A DNA stretch of 20,659 nt, from contig NW_022985165.1 of the NCBI RefSeq assembly GCF_010093535.1, forward strand, positions 62,944-83,602, written 5' to 3'. Of the stretch, positions 9,535 to 19,146 are shown one piece after another. How positions within the stretch are numbered: the stretch's first letter is position 1; the number at the start of each line of letters is the position of its first letter. Both the position numbers and the translations under genes were made by a program. This DNA is from Lindgomyces ingoldianus. Its lineage: Eukaryota > Ascomycota > Dothideomycetes > Pleosporales > Lindgomycetaceae. The notes beneath the pieces were generated by a model. It saw only the letters and a program-made list of their open reading frames with translations. It did not search any database and was not told the DNA's origin.

Positions 9535-11395
9535 ACGTACTTCATGGGCGAGTTGCTCACACACCTGAGTCGCTTACTTTTGCTAAGACCCCACCCTAAC
9601 AAACTCTATTATAGCCTATAACAACCCGCTCTAGCACTATATAGTACAGTACAGCCTAGAATATTATTTAGATACTACTTCTACTTCTTGCTTACATGTT
9701 TACATGTTATGCTTAGTCTAATTGCACTATTTGCAGCGCCTTTAGGATAGCTTACCTACTTTAGCTTGCACCTGCTTTTTTGCCTTCTTCCTGTTACTGC
9801 GCGCTTTAAACTCCTTTAGAGCTGTTAAGTGTAAGCTTTCTTAAATTATTAAGGTTTTTTCTACCTTAATCTACTTTTTTTTATGCAATTTATGTTATAT
9901 AGCAGCCTTATTAGCTACTTAAAGCTTAGTAATTTTCTATTACACTAACACTAGCTTATACATAATTATTACTACCCTTTTTAAAACTTTTTTAAACACT
10001 TTAACTATAAAAGTTAGTAAACTATTTATATGCTTCTAAATTCTTATTTTTATAAGCATTAATTATAACTTAAGTTTTAAAGTATTACTTAGGGTTTACA
10101 ACTGCTAGGGCTTATTATATATAAGTAGTAGTAGTAATAAAGTGCGCAACTTTGCATTAAAGCTTATTATAACTTATTATAGGTTAAAAGAAACTAATCT
10201 AGCGCCTTAAAACTCTTTTTAAATATTACTAAAAGTAATTATAGCATTATAGGCTACTTTAAAGCATAGTAGGAACTTTATTTTTATAATATAAGTAATC
10301 TAGTTATGTATAAAGTTTTTAGCTTAGCGCCTATACACTTTTTTTAAAGAAGTAAAACAACCTACATTAAGTAGCTATAAAAAGTGCAATAAGTAAAAAG
10401 GCATATAAATAGTAATAATTTTATTATTTTTATAGTATTACTAGAGATAAAGTAAGTTATAGCTTTTATAGCTGTTAATAACTAGCAGACAGTAGCTGCT
10501 AACAGTACGCTTCTTTATATGCACGTTAAAGTGCTTTAACTAGTCTAGACTAAGCTAATTAGTAGTCTAGCTATGCTTAGAGATTATAATAACTTAATCT
10601 TAAAGTAGATTTTTTATACTAGTTTAAAAAGTAGTTGCTACTCTAAAAGATAATAAAAAGTAAAATAGCCTACTTTTTAGCATTAATGCTTTAGATAGCT
10701 GTTATCTACTTCTAGTTACCTAGCTAGACTGCTTTTAGCTATTCTTATCTCTCTAAACTTATAATAACTACTCTAGTAGATATCTAGCCTATTATAAACC
10801 TTATCTTATTAAAGTTGTACATGTTGTTATTCTAGATGCTATACTTAGCTTTAATATTCTTTATAAGGTTAAACTAGCTTTAAATTACTACAGAATTTTT
10901 ATAAAAGGCTTTTTTATAGTTATACTTACACTTAAACTTTACTTTAAGCTTTAAGTAACACTTAATAAACATATTAGGCTAGTTTATACTAATATAGCCT
11001 ATATTATGCTTAGCATGTAAAGAATTAGCTATATTAGCTATAGCTACTAGCTAAGAGGGAAATTCTTGCGCATTTAGCTTAAGTATGTGCTAAATAATTA
11101 CTTACTTCTTATTATTATTTAGCTTCTATAAGTTAGCTATATAATTAGCTTAGAAAGGTTATTTAGTGTGTTAGTTACTTATTATCTTTTAAAAGACCTT
11201 ATAGATAGCTGTAGCGCGTTACTTAGAAAGTATTATGTTTTATTTAAAAGCCTAAAGCATAAGCTGCATCTAACATTCTTTTAACACATCTAAGTAGTGT
11301 TATTAGAAATGCATTAGTATAAAAAGAGTAGTGTAGTAGGGTCTTAGTAAAAGTAAGCAACTTAGGTGTGTAAGCAACTTGCCTATAAAGTACAT
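9535..11395 (-). mobile_element. Fot1/pogo-type (Tc1/mariner superfamily) DNA transposon, copy 1
   Basis: This is a 1,861-bp element flanked by TA dinucleotides (9533-9534 and 11396-11397), the target duplication of Tc1/mariner elements. The TIRs of about 57 bp start ACGTACTTCATGGGCGAG on the left and end in the matching complement at 11,395. All mismatches between arms are transitions. Length, TIR and encoded transposase fit the Fot1/pogo group of fungi. It is inserted in the gypsy protease gene. It aligns end to end with copy 2 (15,175-17,040). Confidence 0.92.
9640..11320 (-). pseudogene. Fot1/pogo-type transposase, RIP-inactivated (copy 1)
   Basis: On the minus strand the N-terminal half shows a decayed helix-turn-helix region followed by NYKKAFYKNS. 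The DDE_1 catalytic core follows: MYNFNKIRFIIG, where the first catalytic Asp of the YNFDE motif is Asn (10808-10810); LLVINSYKSY, for LLxIDGHxSH, second Asp now Asn (10474-10476); and LLNVGCFTSLKKVY, for LQPLDVG, third Asp now Asn (10366-10368). A C-terminal zinc knuckle C-x2-C-x4-H-x4-C remains, with first Cys at 9733-9735 and last at 9694-9696. The enzyme would cut and paste the element by binding its TIRs. Many stops confirm it is dead. The exact start and end cannot be fixed. Confidence 0.85.
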
Positions 11396-11397
11396 TA

Positions 11398-11640
11398 AGT
11401 GTTTTTTATTTTAAGCTTAAGTTCTATTATTTCTAGGTAAATGTATTCTTTTTTAAACTTAATTAATAATGCGTCTACAAGAGAGACTTTAAAAGGCTAC
11501 TTCTTTATTCTATATTATATATCCTAGTAGTCTACCTATTAAGAGTCTACAGTAGTAAACGTGCATCTACTGTTAATTAAGGCAATCTCTCTGCGTCCTC
11601 CTAGTATAAATTCTGTTGTAAGGCTTTAGCTAATTTCTTG
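11398..11640 (-). pseudogene. Gypsy protease N-terminal remnant
   Basis: Minus-strand frames here contain RREIALINSR, which may correspond to the ALIDSGA aspartic protease active-site region of gypsy polyproteins, with the catalytic Asp changed to Asn. The position fits: it lies upstream of the ILGxDWL run at 9,400-9,534, with transposon copy 1 between. The match is short and damaged. Confidence 0.45.
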
Positions 11641-11852
11641 CTTAACTACTACTAGCGCTTTTATATTATAGTATATAATATTATAGTCTAAGTTTTTATC
11701 TAGTTTAATATTTTCTATAGTAGTTTCTTATTCTTTTATTTAGTTTATCTAGAGTCTGTATTTTTAGTGTCCTTTAACTATATACTCTTCTATTGTGCAT
11801 TATTAGTTTTCTGCTCTATAGTGTTATAAAAGTTAGTTGTTTACTTAGTATG

Positions 11853-12196
11853 TGTAACGATTCTCGTTCCATCTCGGGTCGCCCGGAACCTATCCGAAGG
11901 GTCCCCGTATCGGCTCCGACCCTGACTCGATTCTCATGAATCGTCAGGTCGCCCGGAACCTCCGGAAGGCCCCCGTATCGGCCCCGACTCTGCCCTGCCC
12001 CCTGCTGTACCCCTATTCCCTCATGTATTTAGTCGCACCTCGCCCCGTAGCTAGCTCAGTAGTTTTCTGATATCCTTTCGTACTAGGCCTATAGGTGTCA
12101 ATGGCATTCCCAGGTTCAGAGTCCCCACGCACTCCCATATGCCTCTGAGTAGATTCCCACCGCATTCGGACCCATTGTCTTGCCTGCGCCGTTACA
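11853..12196. mobile_element. Solo LTR with perfect 5-bp target duplication, not RIP-mutated
   Basis: This 344-bp GC-rich island begins TGTAACGATTC and ends GCGCCGTTACA, giving inverted TGTAACG/CGTTACA ends. It is flanked on both sides by GTATG (11848-11852 and 12197-12201). It has no coding sequence and no partner LTR in the window, so it is best read as a solo LTR left by recombination between two LTRs. It contains an internal direct duplication of about 70 bp. It sits in heavily mutated gypsy sequence but shows no RIP damage, so it inserted later. Confidence 0.93.
11861..11997. repeat. Internal direct duplication of about 70 bp inside the solo LTR
   Basis: GGTCGCCCGGAACCT occurs at 11,878 and 11,948. 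Each occurrence is followed by a similar CCGAAGG...CCCCGTATCGG segment, giving a spacing of 70 bp. The two units differ by a few substitutions and short indels. Confidence 0.85.
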
Positions 12197-12201
12197 GTAT
12201 G

Positions 12202-13190
12202 CCTTTTACTAAAAATAATAGAAGATATAATCTCCGCATTTTCTGTATTCTATTTATTAGAGTTGTTTATAATCTAGTCTAGAGCTGCAGTATAGGCAGT
12301 TTAGCATTTTACATTTTATTAGTTCTCTATGCAGAGTGTTGTCTCTATTTTTGTGTGCTTTCTATATCTTTAGCCACTACCTAGCCTAATGCTTAGTAGG
12401 CTAATGCTTAACATAGTACTTACTTAAACATAAGTACTAGGGGAAAAGACATTCTTTTAGGTTTATGTAGACTAGTACTAGTTATACCTGTGTCCACCTT
12501 AGGTATTCCTAAGTTTGTATAATCTAGAGCAGGTGCTTCTTATAGCAGTATTATAACTCTATAAATTACTTACTTTTGCATAGAATATAGTACTAGTTAA
12601 GTTGTCTTACTTCTAACTCTTTTCTAGTTACTGCTATTGCTAGGGGTAAAGTCTTAGACCTCTTATACCATAGATCTAGCGTCTGTAACAGTGTAGAGAG
12701 CTATCTAAAGCCTTCCCCTTATTAAGGAATCTTCTAGAAGAATGTCTATTAATCTTTTTTATTAAGATGCTATAGTATGCCCTAGTAATATTTAATATTA
12801 TTTAGTAAGTTTTTACATTATTATTAATAGATACCTTTTAGTATAGTATTCTATAGTACTAGTATTTATAATTAGCTTTGCACTTCTAGCACTAGCTAGC
12901 CTAAAATTAATGTGTAAGCTTTTTTACTAGTATTTCTATTAGTAGTAGTCTAAGTAGAAACTTTTCCTTTTTTTTTATATATTTTCTACGTAGTTTGCAA
13001 CCTATGCTAATTTATATAGTCTCTTATAGACTGTAGCTTTTTCTAGCGCTAAATTAACATTATAGCTGTCTTAAACTTCTACCTTCTAATAGCTTTTAAA
13101 GCAATTTATTAATTTATAGTTTATTTTACACTTTTAATAAAGTCTCTTATTAAGTCTGTTGCAGATCTTACCTACTATTAGACTTTTTCT
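12202..13190 (-). other. Gypsy internal sequence between gag and protease, unresolved
   Basis: This AT-rich, stop-filled sequence lies by position between the gypsy gag zinc-knuckle region and the protease. I could not identify a motif by eye in it. Confidence 0.5.
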
Positions 13191-14250
13191 ATGCTTATAG
13201 CTTTTATTACTAGTTTTAAATCTTTATTCTTTAGGGTTTTTAATGTCTAGACATTTTTAATAAAAGTAGCCTACTTTTTATAGTTTAGGCATGCTTTATT
13301 CTAAAACCTTTTTTTTATTTCTTAGTTAATAGTAGCCTATTATCTTTTTTATAAGTTCTTTTTTTTCTAGAATGTGCTTTATGTGTGTTTTACATAACTT
13401 AGGTCTATTAGCTGTTTATTATAGTAGGGTGTTTTTTTCTTTCTTTGTGCCTACTTAGGTCTCTAAGGTGCGCTGCTAGGCCTCTTTTTATATTTATGTT
13501 CTTTATAATAATTGTTATAAGTTACTGCTTATTTAATAAAATTTTTTAAAGTTATTAGGTTTTTATTATGCATAAATTTATCTTTAATAGTTTTCTTAAG
13601 TCCTTTATAAAACATTCTACACAGGGTCTTCTAGTCTGTCTATCTATAGATAGCTAGCTGTTTGCTGAATTATGCAGCGTAATGTTGCGCAGTTTCTTTT
13701 CCTTACTATAGAGCGTCTATTTTGTCTGCTGCTATTTTTTCTTTATTTATAAGTCTATAAATTATACTAAAGGCTTTTTTAAAAAAAGTCTATGCTACTA
13801 AATATTTCTTTTATTTTAACAAAAAGTATGTATTTATTTACTTTAAAGTTTATCTAGCTATTAGCGTAGAGTTAAAACTAGATTGCTAGTAAGCTATTAA
13901 AATAAAGTTCTATCTATAAGATTATCTTCTTGTGTGTTTAAAACACTTCTTAGTTATATTACATATATAAGTAGCGTTATGTAAAGAAGGGCCTTAAGTT
14001 CTTTAAGTTTCTAGTAAAGGGCTTTAGTAGAGCTAGTCTTAAGGTTTTTTAGCTGTAATACTTGTCTTTTTTTAAAAAAAAGTTCTTAAAGTTAGCTAGC
14101 TTAATTTATAGAGTCTAGACTTATAGATCTAAGTTCTATAGTCCTTTTTAAGTTATTAAATATGCAAGCATTTATCTTAGGCTAAGTACTTTTTATTTTA
14201 AAGCTTTTAGCTTACTTAGCTTATTCTTTCTATTATTTAATTACTTAGTT
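13190..14250 (-). pseudogene. Gypsy gag (capsid) remnant
   Basis: The minus strand at about 13,830-13,560 translates to RLINKEKIAADKIDAL, then KETAQHYAAEFSKQLA and CFIKDLRKLLKINL, the pattern of a Retrotrans_gag capsid domain in fungal gypsy elements. This is followed by a basic stretch RDLSRHKERKKTPYYNKQ near 13,430-13,490. Around 13,220-13,310 a decayed zinc-knuckle-like segment (VGYFY, stop, KCLD) follows, with cysteines partly lost and an apparent frameshift. Gag would form the particle that packages element RNA. Limits are approximate. Confidence 0.72.
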
Positions 14251-14621
14251 AAAGCTTTTTTATTTAGTGTTAGAACTTAGCTTGTTTTTAATAAGGCAGC
14301 GCTAATTATTTTTAAATTAGTAAAAGTGTTATAAAAATTTATACTTTATTAAAAAGTAGTAATTAATGTTATAATCTTTACTTTAAAAAAATAGTGTCTA
14401 AAGTCTACTAGGCCTAGAAGAAGAGTTAGGTGTTTAAGTAAAGAGAGAACTTAATCTTAGGCAGGTGTACAAGCTGCTAAGGCTTAGTTACTAGAGTAGA
14501 GAGGTGTGGCTAACTATAGTTTGCCCTTTAACAGCAGTATAAGATGCTTAGGTTAAACAGTTCCTAAGTAAGGAATAAGATAGAGGTATATATAGTGTAA
14601 GATATATAATTAGTATTGCTT

Positions 14622-14979
14622 TTATTATAAAGTAGTAATACTACTTAGTCTATGTAATAATAAACTAAACTTTAATTACAACCTTTCTATAATAGTTAGG
14701 ATCTAAACTATATACATAAAGTTGCGCGTTGTGGAGCGCTGTTAAGCGCTCTCTAACAGTAGTTCTTTACTACGCGCAATAGCGCTTACTTGCGCTTAAA
14801 CGTTCTTTGCTTATTAGACAATGCACTTAGCTGTACATTAGTCTAGTAGCTCTGTCTATTCCTTGTCTGTTAGGTCACGTGTTCCTTCAGCTGGAATGGT
14901 CAGGGGATTCCAACCTTGTTTGTTCAAACAGTGGGGCTTCTGTAGTAGGTGGCTTAGGATCCAATCGTAGGTCGTAACA
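14622..14979 (-). repeat. Probable gypsy 5' LTR
   Basis: On the minus strand the sequence begins TGTTACGACCTACG at 14,979. A TATA-like TATATAG lies near 14,712, and gag follows about 370 bp beyond the assumed end. The inner boundary (about 14,622, RIP-altered) is a guess because no second LTR is present in the window. The first 112 bp (14,868-14,979) are unmutated while the remainder is AT-rich. Confidence 0.5.
14734..14751. repeat. Perfect 7-bp hairpin in the gypsy LTR/leader
   Basis: GAGCGCT, GTTA, AGCGCTC form a stem with a 4-nt loop, in a locally GC-rich patch of an otherwise AT-rich region. It could be an RNA structure in the element transcript. The role is inferred. Confidence 0.6.
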
Positions 14980-15172
14980 GTATACTAGAACTACAGAACG
15001 CTAAACAACAACATAATAAGAGACTAACACCTCTTGCCTATTATTTAAGATATTATAGACTAGCTATAGAGAATAAAGCATAAAATACAAAAGCGTACTT
15101 AAAAGTAAGAATATTACAAAGGTTAGTAAATTATTCTATTAATATTATATAAATACTAGCTAATTTTATAGT
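14980..15172. other. AT-rich spacer between gypsy LTR and transposon copy 2
   Basis: I see no reading frame or repeat here. It should be part of the sequence into which the gypsy element inserted. Confidence 0.5.
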
Positions 15173-15174
15173 TA

Positions 15175-17040
15175 ACGTACTTCATAGGCGAGTTGCTCAC
15201 ACACCCAAGTCGCTTACTTTTGCCAAGACCCCACCCTAACAAACTCTATTATAGCCTATAACAACCCGCTCTAGCACTATATAGTACAGTACAGCCTAGA
15301 ATATTATTTAGATACTACTTCTACTTTTTACTTACATGTTTGCGTATTATGCCTAGTCTAATTACACTATCTGCAGCGCCTTTAGGATAGCTTACCTACT
15401 TTAGCTTGCACCTGCTTCTTTGTCTTCTTCCTATTACTGCGCGCTCTAAACTCCTTTAGAGCTGTTAAGCATAGGCCTTCCTAAATTATTAAAGTTTTTT
15501 CTGCCTTAATCTGCTTTTTTTTATGTAATTTATGTTACATAGTAGCCTTATTAGCTGCTTAAAGCTTAGTAATTTTTTATTATGCTAACACTAGCTTATG
15601 CGTAATTATTGCTACTCTTTTAAAGACTTTCTTAAACGCCTTAACTATAAAAGTTAGTAAACTATTTATATGCTTTTAAATTTTTATTTTTATAAGCATT
15701 AATTATAACCTAAGTTTTAAAGTATTACTTAGGGCTTGCAACTACTAGAGCTTATTATATATAAGTAGTAGTAGTAATAAAGTGCGCAACTTTACATTAA
15801 GGCCTATAATAACCTATTATAAGTTAAAAGAAACTAATCTAGCGCCTTAAAACCTTTTTTAAATATTACTAAAAGTAATTGCAGCATAATAAGCTACTTT
15901 AAAGCATAGTAAGAACTTTATTTTTATAATATAAATAATCTAGTTACATATAAGGTTTTTAGCTTAGCGCTTATACACTTTTTTTAAAGAAGTAAAACAA
16001 CCTATATTAAGTAGCTATAAAAGGTGTAATAAGTAAAAAAGTATGTAAATAGTAATAATTTTATTATCTTTATAGTATTACTAGAAATAAAGTAAGTTAT
16101 AGCTTTTATAGCTGTTAATAACTAGCAGACAGTAGCTACTAATAGTACACTTCTTTATATGCGCGTTAAAGTGCTTTAACTAGTCTAGACTAAGCTAATT
16201 AGTAGTCTAGCTGCGCTTAGAGATTGTAATAACTTAATTTTAAAGTAGATTTTCTTTTTTATACTAGTTTAAAAAGTAGTTGCTACTCTAAAAAATAATA
16301 AAAAGCAGAATAGCCTACCTTTTAGCATTAATGCTCTAGATAGGTGTTGTCTACTTCTAGTTGCCTAGCTAGACTGCTTTTAGCTGTCCTTATCTCTCTA
16401 AACCTGTAACAACTGCTCTAGTAGATATCTAGCTTATTATAAACTTTATTTTATTAAAGTTGTATATGTTGTTATCTTAGATGCTATACTTAGCTTTAAT
16501 ATTCTCTATAAAGTTAAACTAGCTTTAAATTACTATAAAATTTTTATAAAAAGCTTTTTTATAGTTATACTTACACTTAAACTTTACTTTAAGCTCTAAG
16601 TAACACTTAATAAATGTATTAAGCTAGTTTATGCTAATATAGCCTATATTATGCTTAGCGCGCAAAAAATTAGCTATATTAGCTATAGCTACTAGCTAGG
16701 GGGGAAATCCTTGCGCATTTAGCTTAAGTATGTGCTAAATAATTACCTGCTCTTTATTATTATCTAGCTTTTATAAGTTAGCTATATAATTAGCTTAGAA
16801 AAGTTATCTAGCGTGTTAGTTACTTATTATCTTTTAAAAAACCCTATAGATAGCTATAGCGCGTTGCTTAAAAAGTGTTGCGTTTTATTTAAAAGCTTAA
16901 AGTGTAAGCTGCATTTAATGTTTTTTTAACATGTTTAAGTAGTGTTATTAGAAATGCATTAGTATAAGAAGAGTAGTGTAGTAGGGTCTTAGCAAAAGTA
17001 AGCAACTCAGGTGTGTAAGCAACTTGCCTATGAAGTACGT
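15175..17040 (-). mobile_element. Fot1/pogo-type DNA transposon, copy 2
   Basis: This 1,866-bp element is flanked by TA (15173-15174 and 17041-17042). The TIRs of about 57 bp begin ACGTACTTCATAGGCGAG and end CTATGAAGTACGT. Arm-to-arm mismatches are all transitions. It matches copy 1 along its full length in the same orientation. Differences are nearly all C/T or G/A, plus a 5-bp insertion near 16,251. It lies outside the gypsy element. Confidence 0.93.
15280..16965 (-). pseudogene. Fot1/pogo-type transposase, RIP-inactivated (copy 2)
   Basis: This has the same layout as in copy 1: DDE_1 core with all three catalytic Asp codons read as Asn on the minus strand (16453-16455, 16114-16116, 16006-16008), and a C-terminal zinc knuckle with Cys codons at 15373-15375 and 15334-15336. 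Numerous TAA/TAG codons interrupt the frame. As the same three positions are lost in both copies by G-to-A changes, RIP explains them without selection. Ends are approximate. Confidence 0.83.
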
Positions 17041-17042
17041 TA

Positions 17043-17465
17043 TTTTATATATTTTTTATAAACTGCGTTTTAGTAAAAACAAGTTTAGTATTTACTATTA
17101 TTATATAATAATTATAAAGTAATATATTATAGCTATTTAATTTCTAAGTACTTATAAAGCTTTAAGTAGTTTATACTAGAGTTCTTACACATAATAAGCA
17201 TATATAGCTTGTCTCTAGCTGCTCTTGTAGTTAAGTTATATAAAAAAGAGTAAGTTAGTGTAAAGTAACTTAGAACTAGCTTTAGTAGTTTACTCTACTT
17301 TAAAATTATAAGTTTAGCCTTTTTAAAATGTAACTACTATATAGCTTCGTTACTTAAGTTTTAATTATATTTATTAAATATCTATTTTATTATGTTATAA
17401 ATAAAGGAATGTTAAAAAAGGTTAAATGCTAAACAGAGATATATACAAATTTACTCTATTTCTTC
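17043..17465. other. AT-rich tail of the block, nothing recognised
   Basis: Very AT-rich sequence with stops in all frames. No similarity to the other repeats in the window was noticed. It is probably a RIP-degraded relic too decayed to name. Confidence 0.5.
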
Positions 17466-17553
17466 TTAGACGCTCTATAGACAGCTGTAAAAAAGTGATA
17501 TTACTAGCTACAGCGCTGTGATTAGTCTAGTTAAACCTTAGAGAAGCGTCTAA
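17466..17553. repeat. Short inverted repeat at the AT-rich/normal boundary
   Basis: TTAGACGCT (17466-17474) is matched by AGCGTCTAA (17545-17553) with a 70-bp spacer, giving an 88-bp unit that ends where normal base composition begins. It could be a tiny miniature element or the edge of a decayed DNA transposon. No target duplication is evident. Confidence 0.45.
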
Positions 17554-18287
17554 CCCGTGAGATAACGATCGCTAGACGATTATTGTAAGGCCGGATGTCC
17601 TAGAACGGGCCAGTATGGCCTCACCTGACCTGTTTGGAGGCCATATGACCTGTGCTTCGTACATAAGCATGAATCCTGACAAACGAGGCTTGGCAGCGAT
17701 TCGTCTCTCTTACAATACACTATCTTTCTCTGAAACCTTGCTCTCAGTGCTATCCGTGCTATCTACTATCCCATCTTTACAATCATGGCCGGAACCCAAC
17801 GATCACGACGGTCGCTAGCGGGTATATAGTCTTGATCTTCCTCCACTGTTTGGAAGGTCGTGGTTGTCCTTATCTTTAAGGCACAGCCTTAGGTATATCA
17901 ATATATCTAATATCATTTCTAACCTAGCGCGTGCAGAAGATCTCTTCCTATGCGCGAGAGAACTAAAGCTACCTGATCATCTTATACCTTCACCTCGTCC
18001 TACCTTTTCGTCATCCTCCTCCCTAACCAGACGTTCGGCTAGATTGTATGAAGGACTATACACCCTACTCTCTCTTCCACCTTCCCTCTTCCCTCTTCCC
18101 TCTTCCTTAAGACCCTCTGTCACCGCCAGCAGATCACCGACAACGGACAGACTAAGGTGAGATATCATAACACGCAGCTAGCAAATACTAAATAACAATG
18201 TTAACTTGAAGCCTAGTTTAATGCCTCTTATAATACAGCTAATGTGTGTCGCAGTTTACTACAATTTGCTGCAATTTGCTACAATCT
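17554..18287. other. Normal-composition region without a recognised gene
   Basis: Three short open frames occur here (17615-17818 plus, 17864-18160 plus, 17977-18168 minus), but two overlap on opposite strands and none resembles a known family. A TATA-like GGGTATATAGTC at 17,820-17,831 and a pyrimidine run of CTTCCCT units at 18,081-18,106 are visible. Both are also common in LTRs of this window, so a decayed LTR is a possible source. Confidence 0.4.
18081..18106. repeat. Pyrimidine 7-bp microsatellite
   Basis: About three and a half tandem CTTCCCT units form a pure polypyrimidine tract. Confidence 0.75.
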
Positions 18288-18463
18288 TGTCACGGTTATG
18301 TTACAGCTATCCAACCCCTGAGTACCCTAGGCTTGGCACGGGGTATATAGGCTCCTCGGCCTCCGTACCTCTGCCTCCGACCCTAAGGTTTACTCTCTCT
18401 CGTTAGCCCCCTATCCTGCATTCCCTCTCTGTGACCTGTGTTTCCTGCTCGATACCTCTCACA
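18288..18463 (+). repeat. LTR-like repeat, copy A
   Basis: About 160 bp align with 19,597-19,755. Shared blocks include CTCCGTACCTCTGCCTCCG, CATTCCCTCTCTGTG and CTGCTCGATACCTCTCACA. It starts TGTCACGG, ends TCTCACA and contains a TATA-like GGGTATATAGG, all features of a small solo LTR. It appears to carry an extra 10 bp near its start compared with copy B. No target duplication is visible. Confidence 0.65.
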
Positions 18464-18831
18464 GTTTGACCGAGCTGCAACCTCCATAAAACTTGGTATT
18501 CGTAGTAGCCCCATCTCCATTCCGCGATCATAAACATGTATACAGCTAGTCAAGAAAACTTCTTAAATTAATGCCTACTCAAATTCGCAAATAACGACTT
18601 GCAAATATTGGATATTCATTCATTAGAGAGTAGAGAACGAAGGGAATTAAGGTTTAATGTTAAGCCCGAGTCTTTCATACTCCTGTGGCAGTTGCTGAGT
18701 TAGCTATTTAAAGAGTGGCAAACTTTCGAACCTCCACTTCTTGCCACCTCTCTCTACAAACAAAATATGCTCGAAACTCTTTCACTTAGACCAATTTCTA
18801 GAACACTTAAATCTCATTCTTGAAATGCTAA
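18464..18831. other. Intergenic, possible promoter features
   Basis: No clear gene. Near 18,706-18,711 there is a TATTTA box-like run, followed by a pyrimidine-rich CTTGCCACCTCTCTCT stretch, which is a pattern seen upstream of fungal genes. It precedes the short frame at 18,832. The evidence is weak. Confidence 0.3.
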
Positions 18832-19047
18832 ATGTCATCCGCAGACAACGTTCTCGGCCGCCTGAGAGTCGAAACAACCAACCTTGCGACGCCTCTTGCC
18901 TACGAGGAACGACGTACTATCTTGAAAGCCAGAAGGCTCTACAATGGGCTGGCCAATCAGCCTTGGGCTTGGCGTCCCATCATACTGTATAAATCATATA
19001 GCTCCTCGGACAGACCCTCAGTCCAGAATACATCACCTCTTCCATGA
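18832..19047 (+). CDS. Small hypothetical protein, 71 residues, doubtful
   Basis: An open frame with an A at -3 of its ATG and a TATA-like run plus pyrimidine-rich stretch 80-130 bp upstream. It encodes MSSADNVLGRLRVETTN..., with a fairly charged, helix-prone centre (LAYEERRTILKARRLYNG) and a serine-rich end. There is no signal peptide or membrane segment, and I do not recognise a family. Another frame (18741-18992) overlaps it on the same strand, so at most one is real. It could be an exon of a longer spliced gene or chance. It lies between the two LTR-like repeats. Confidence 0.22.
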   Translation: MSSADNVLGRLRVETTNLATPLAYEERRTILKARRLYNGLANQPWAWRPIILYKSYSSSDRPSVQNTSPLP

Positions 19048-19146
19048 CTCGTGCCTACTGCAAGGCAACATATCTATATCCTTGCACAATATTCAGGGTG
19101 AAGTTAGAGAGCAATAGCTTCAACTCTTCATCTTCCTTGTTCGACT

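Larger units (their letters stand above)
7879..14979 (-). mobile_element. Ty3/gypsy retrotransposon, oldest layer, RIP-inactivated and interrupted
   Basis: The minus-strand order is probable 5' LTR (about 14,979-14,622), gag, protease, RT, RNase H, which is the gypsy (Metaviridae-like) arrangement. The protease is split by DNA transposon copy 1 at 9,535-11,395, the region upstream of it by the solo LTR at 11,853-12,196, and the RNase H by the copia element at 7,878. Coding similarity resumes on the far side of the first and last of these. The integrase and 3' LTR are not in the window: beyond 1,194 the element is cut by transposon copy 3. All frames carry RIP-type stops. Confidence 0.88.
361..17500. 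other. AT-rich, RIP-degraded transposon block
   Basis: This segment is depleted of CpA/TpG and saturated with TpA, TAA and TAG. Comparing the two copia LTRs, and copies 1 and 2 of the DNA transposon, gives differences that are almost all transitions, typically TG to TA, CA to TA and CG to TG/CA. This is the classic RIP signature of ascomycetes. Islands without damage are 11,853-12,196 (solo LTR), about 14,865-14,980, and the 7,760-7,870 part of a copia LTR. Confidence 0.9.

Noticed and set aside
12040..12130. tRNA-like A box (TAGCTCAGTAG) and B box-like GGTTCAGAGTCC inside the solo LTR
   Set aside because: The acceptor-stem sides do not pair and no cloverleaf forms; a chance match within the LTR.
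17596..18149. Possible 554-bp LTR with TGTCC...GGACA ends
   Set aside because: Flanks (CCGGA and GACTA) do not form a target duplication and no second copy is present; five matching bases at the ends can occur by chance.
17864..18168. Overlapping plus and minus frames of 98 and 63 residues
   Set aside because: They overlap on opposite strands over a polypyrimidine tract, which keeps frames open; no family resemblance.
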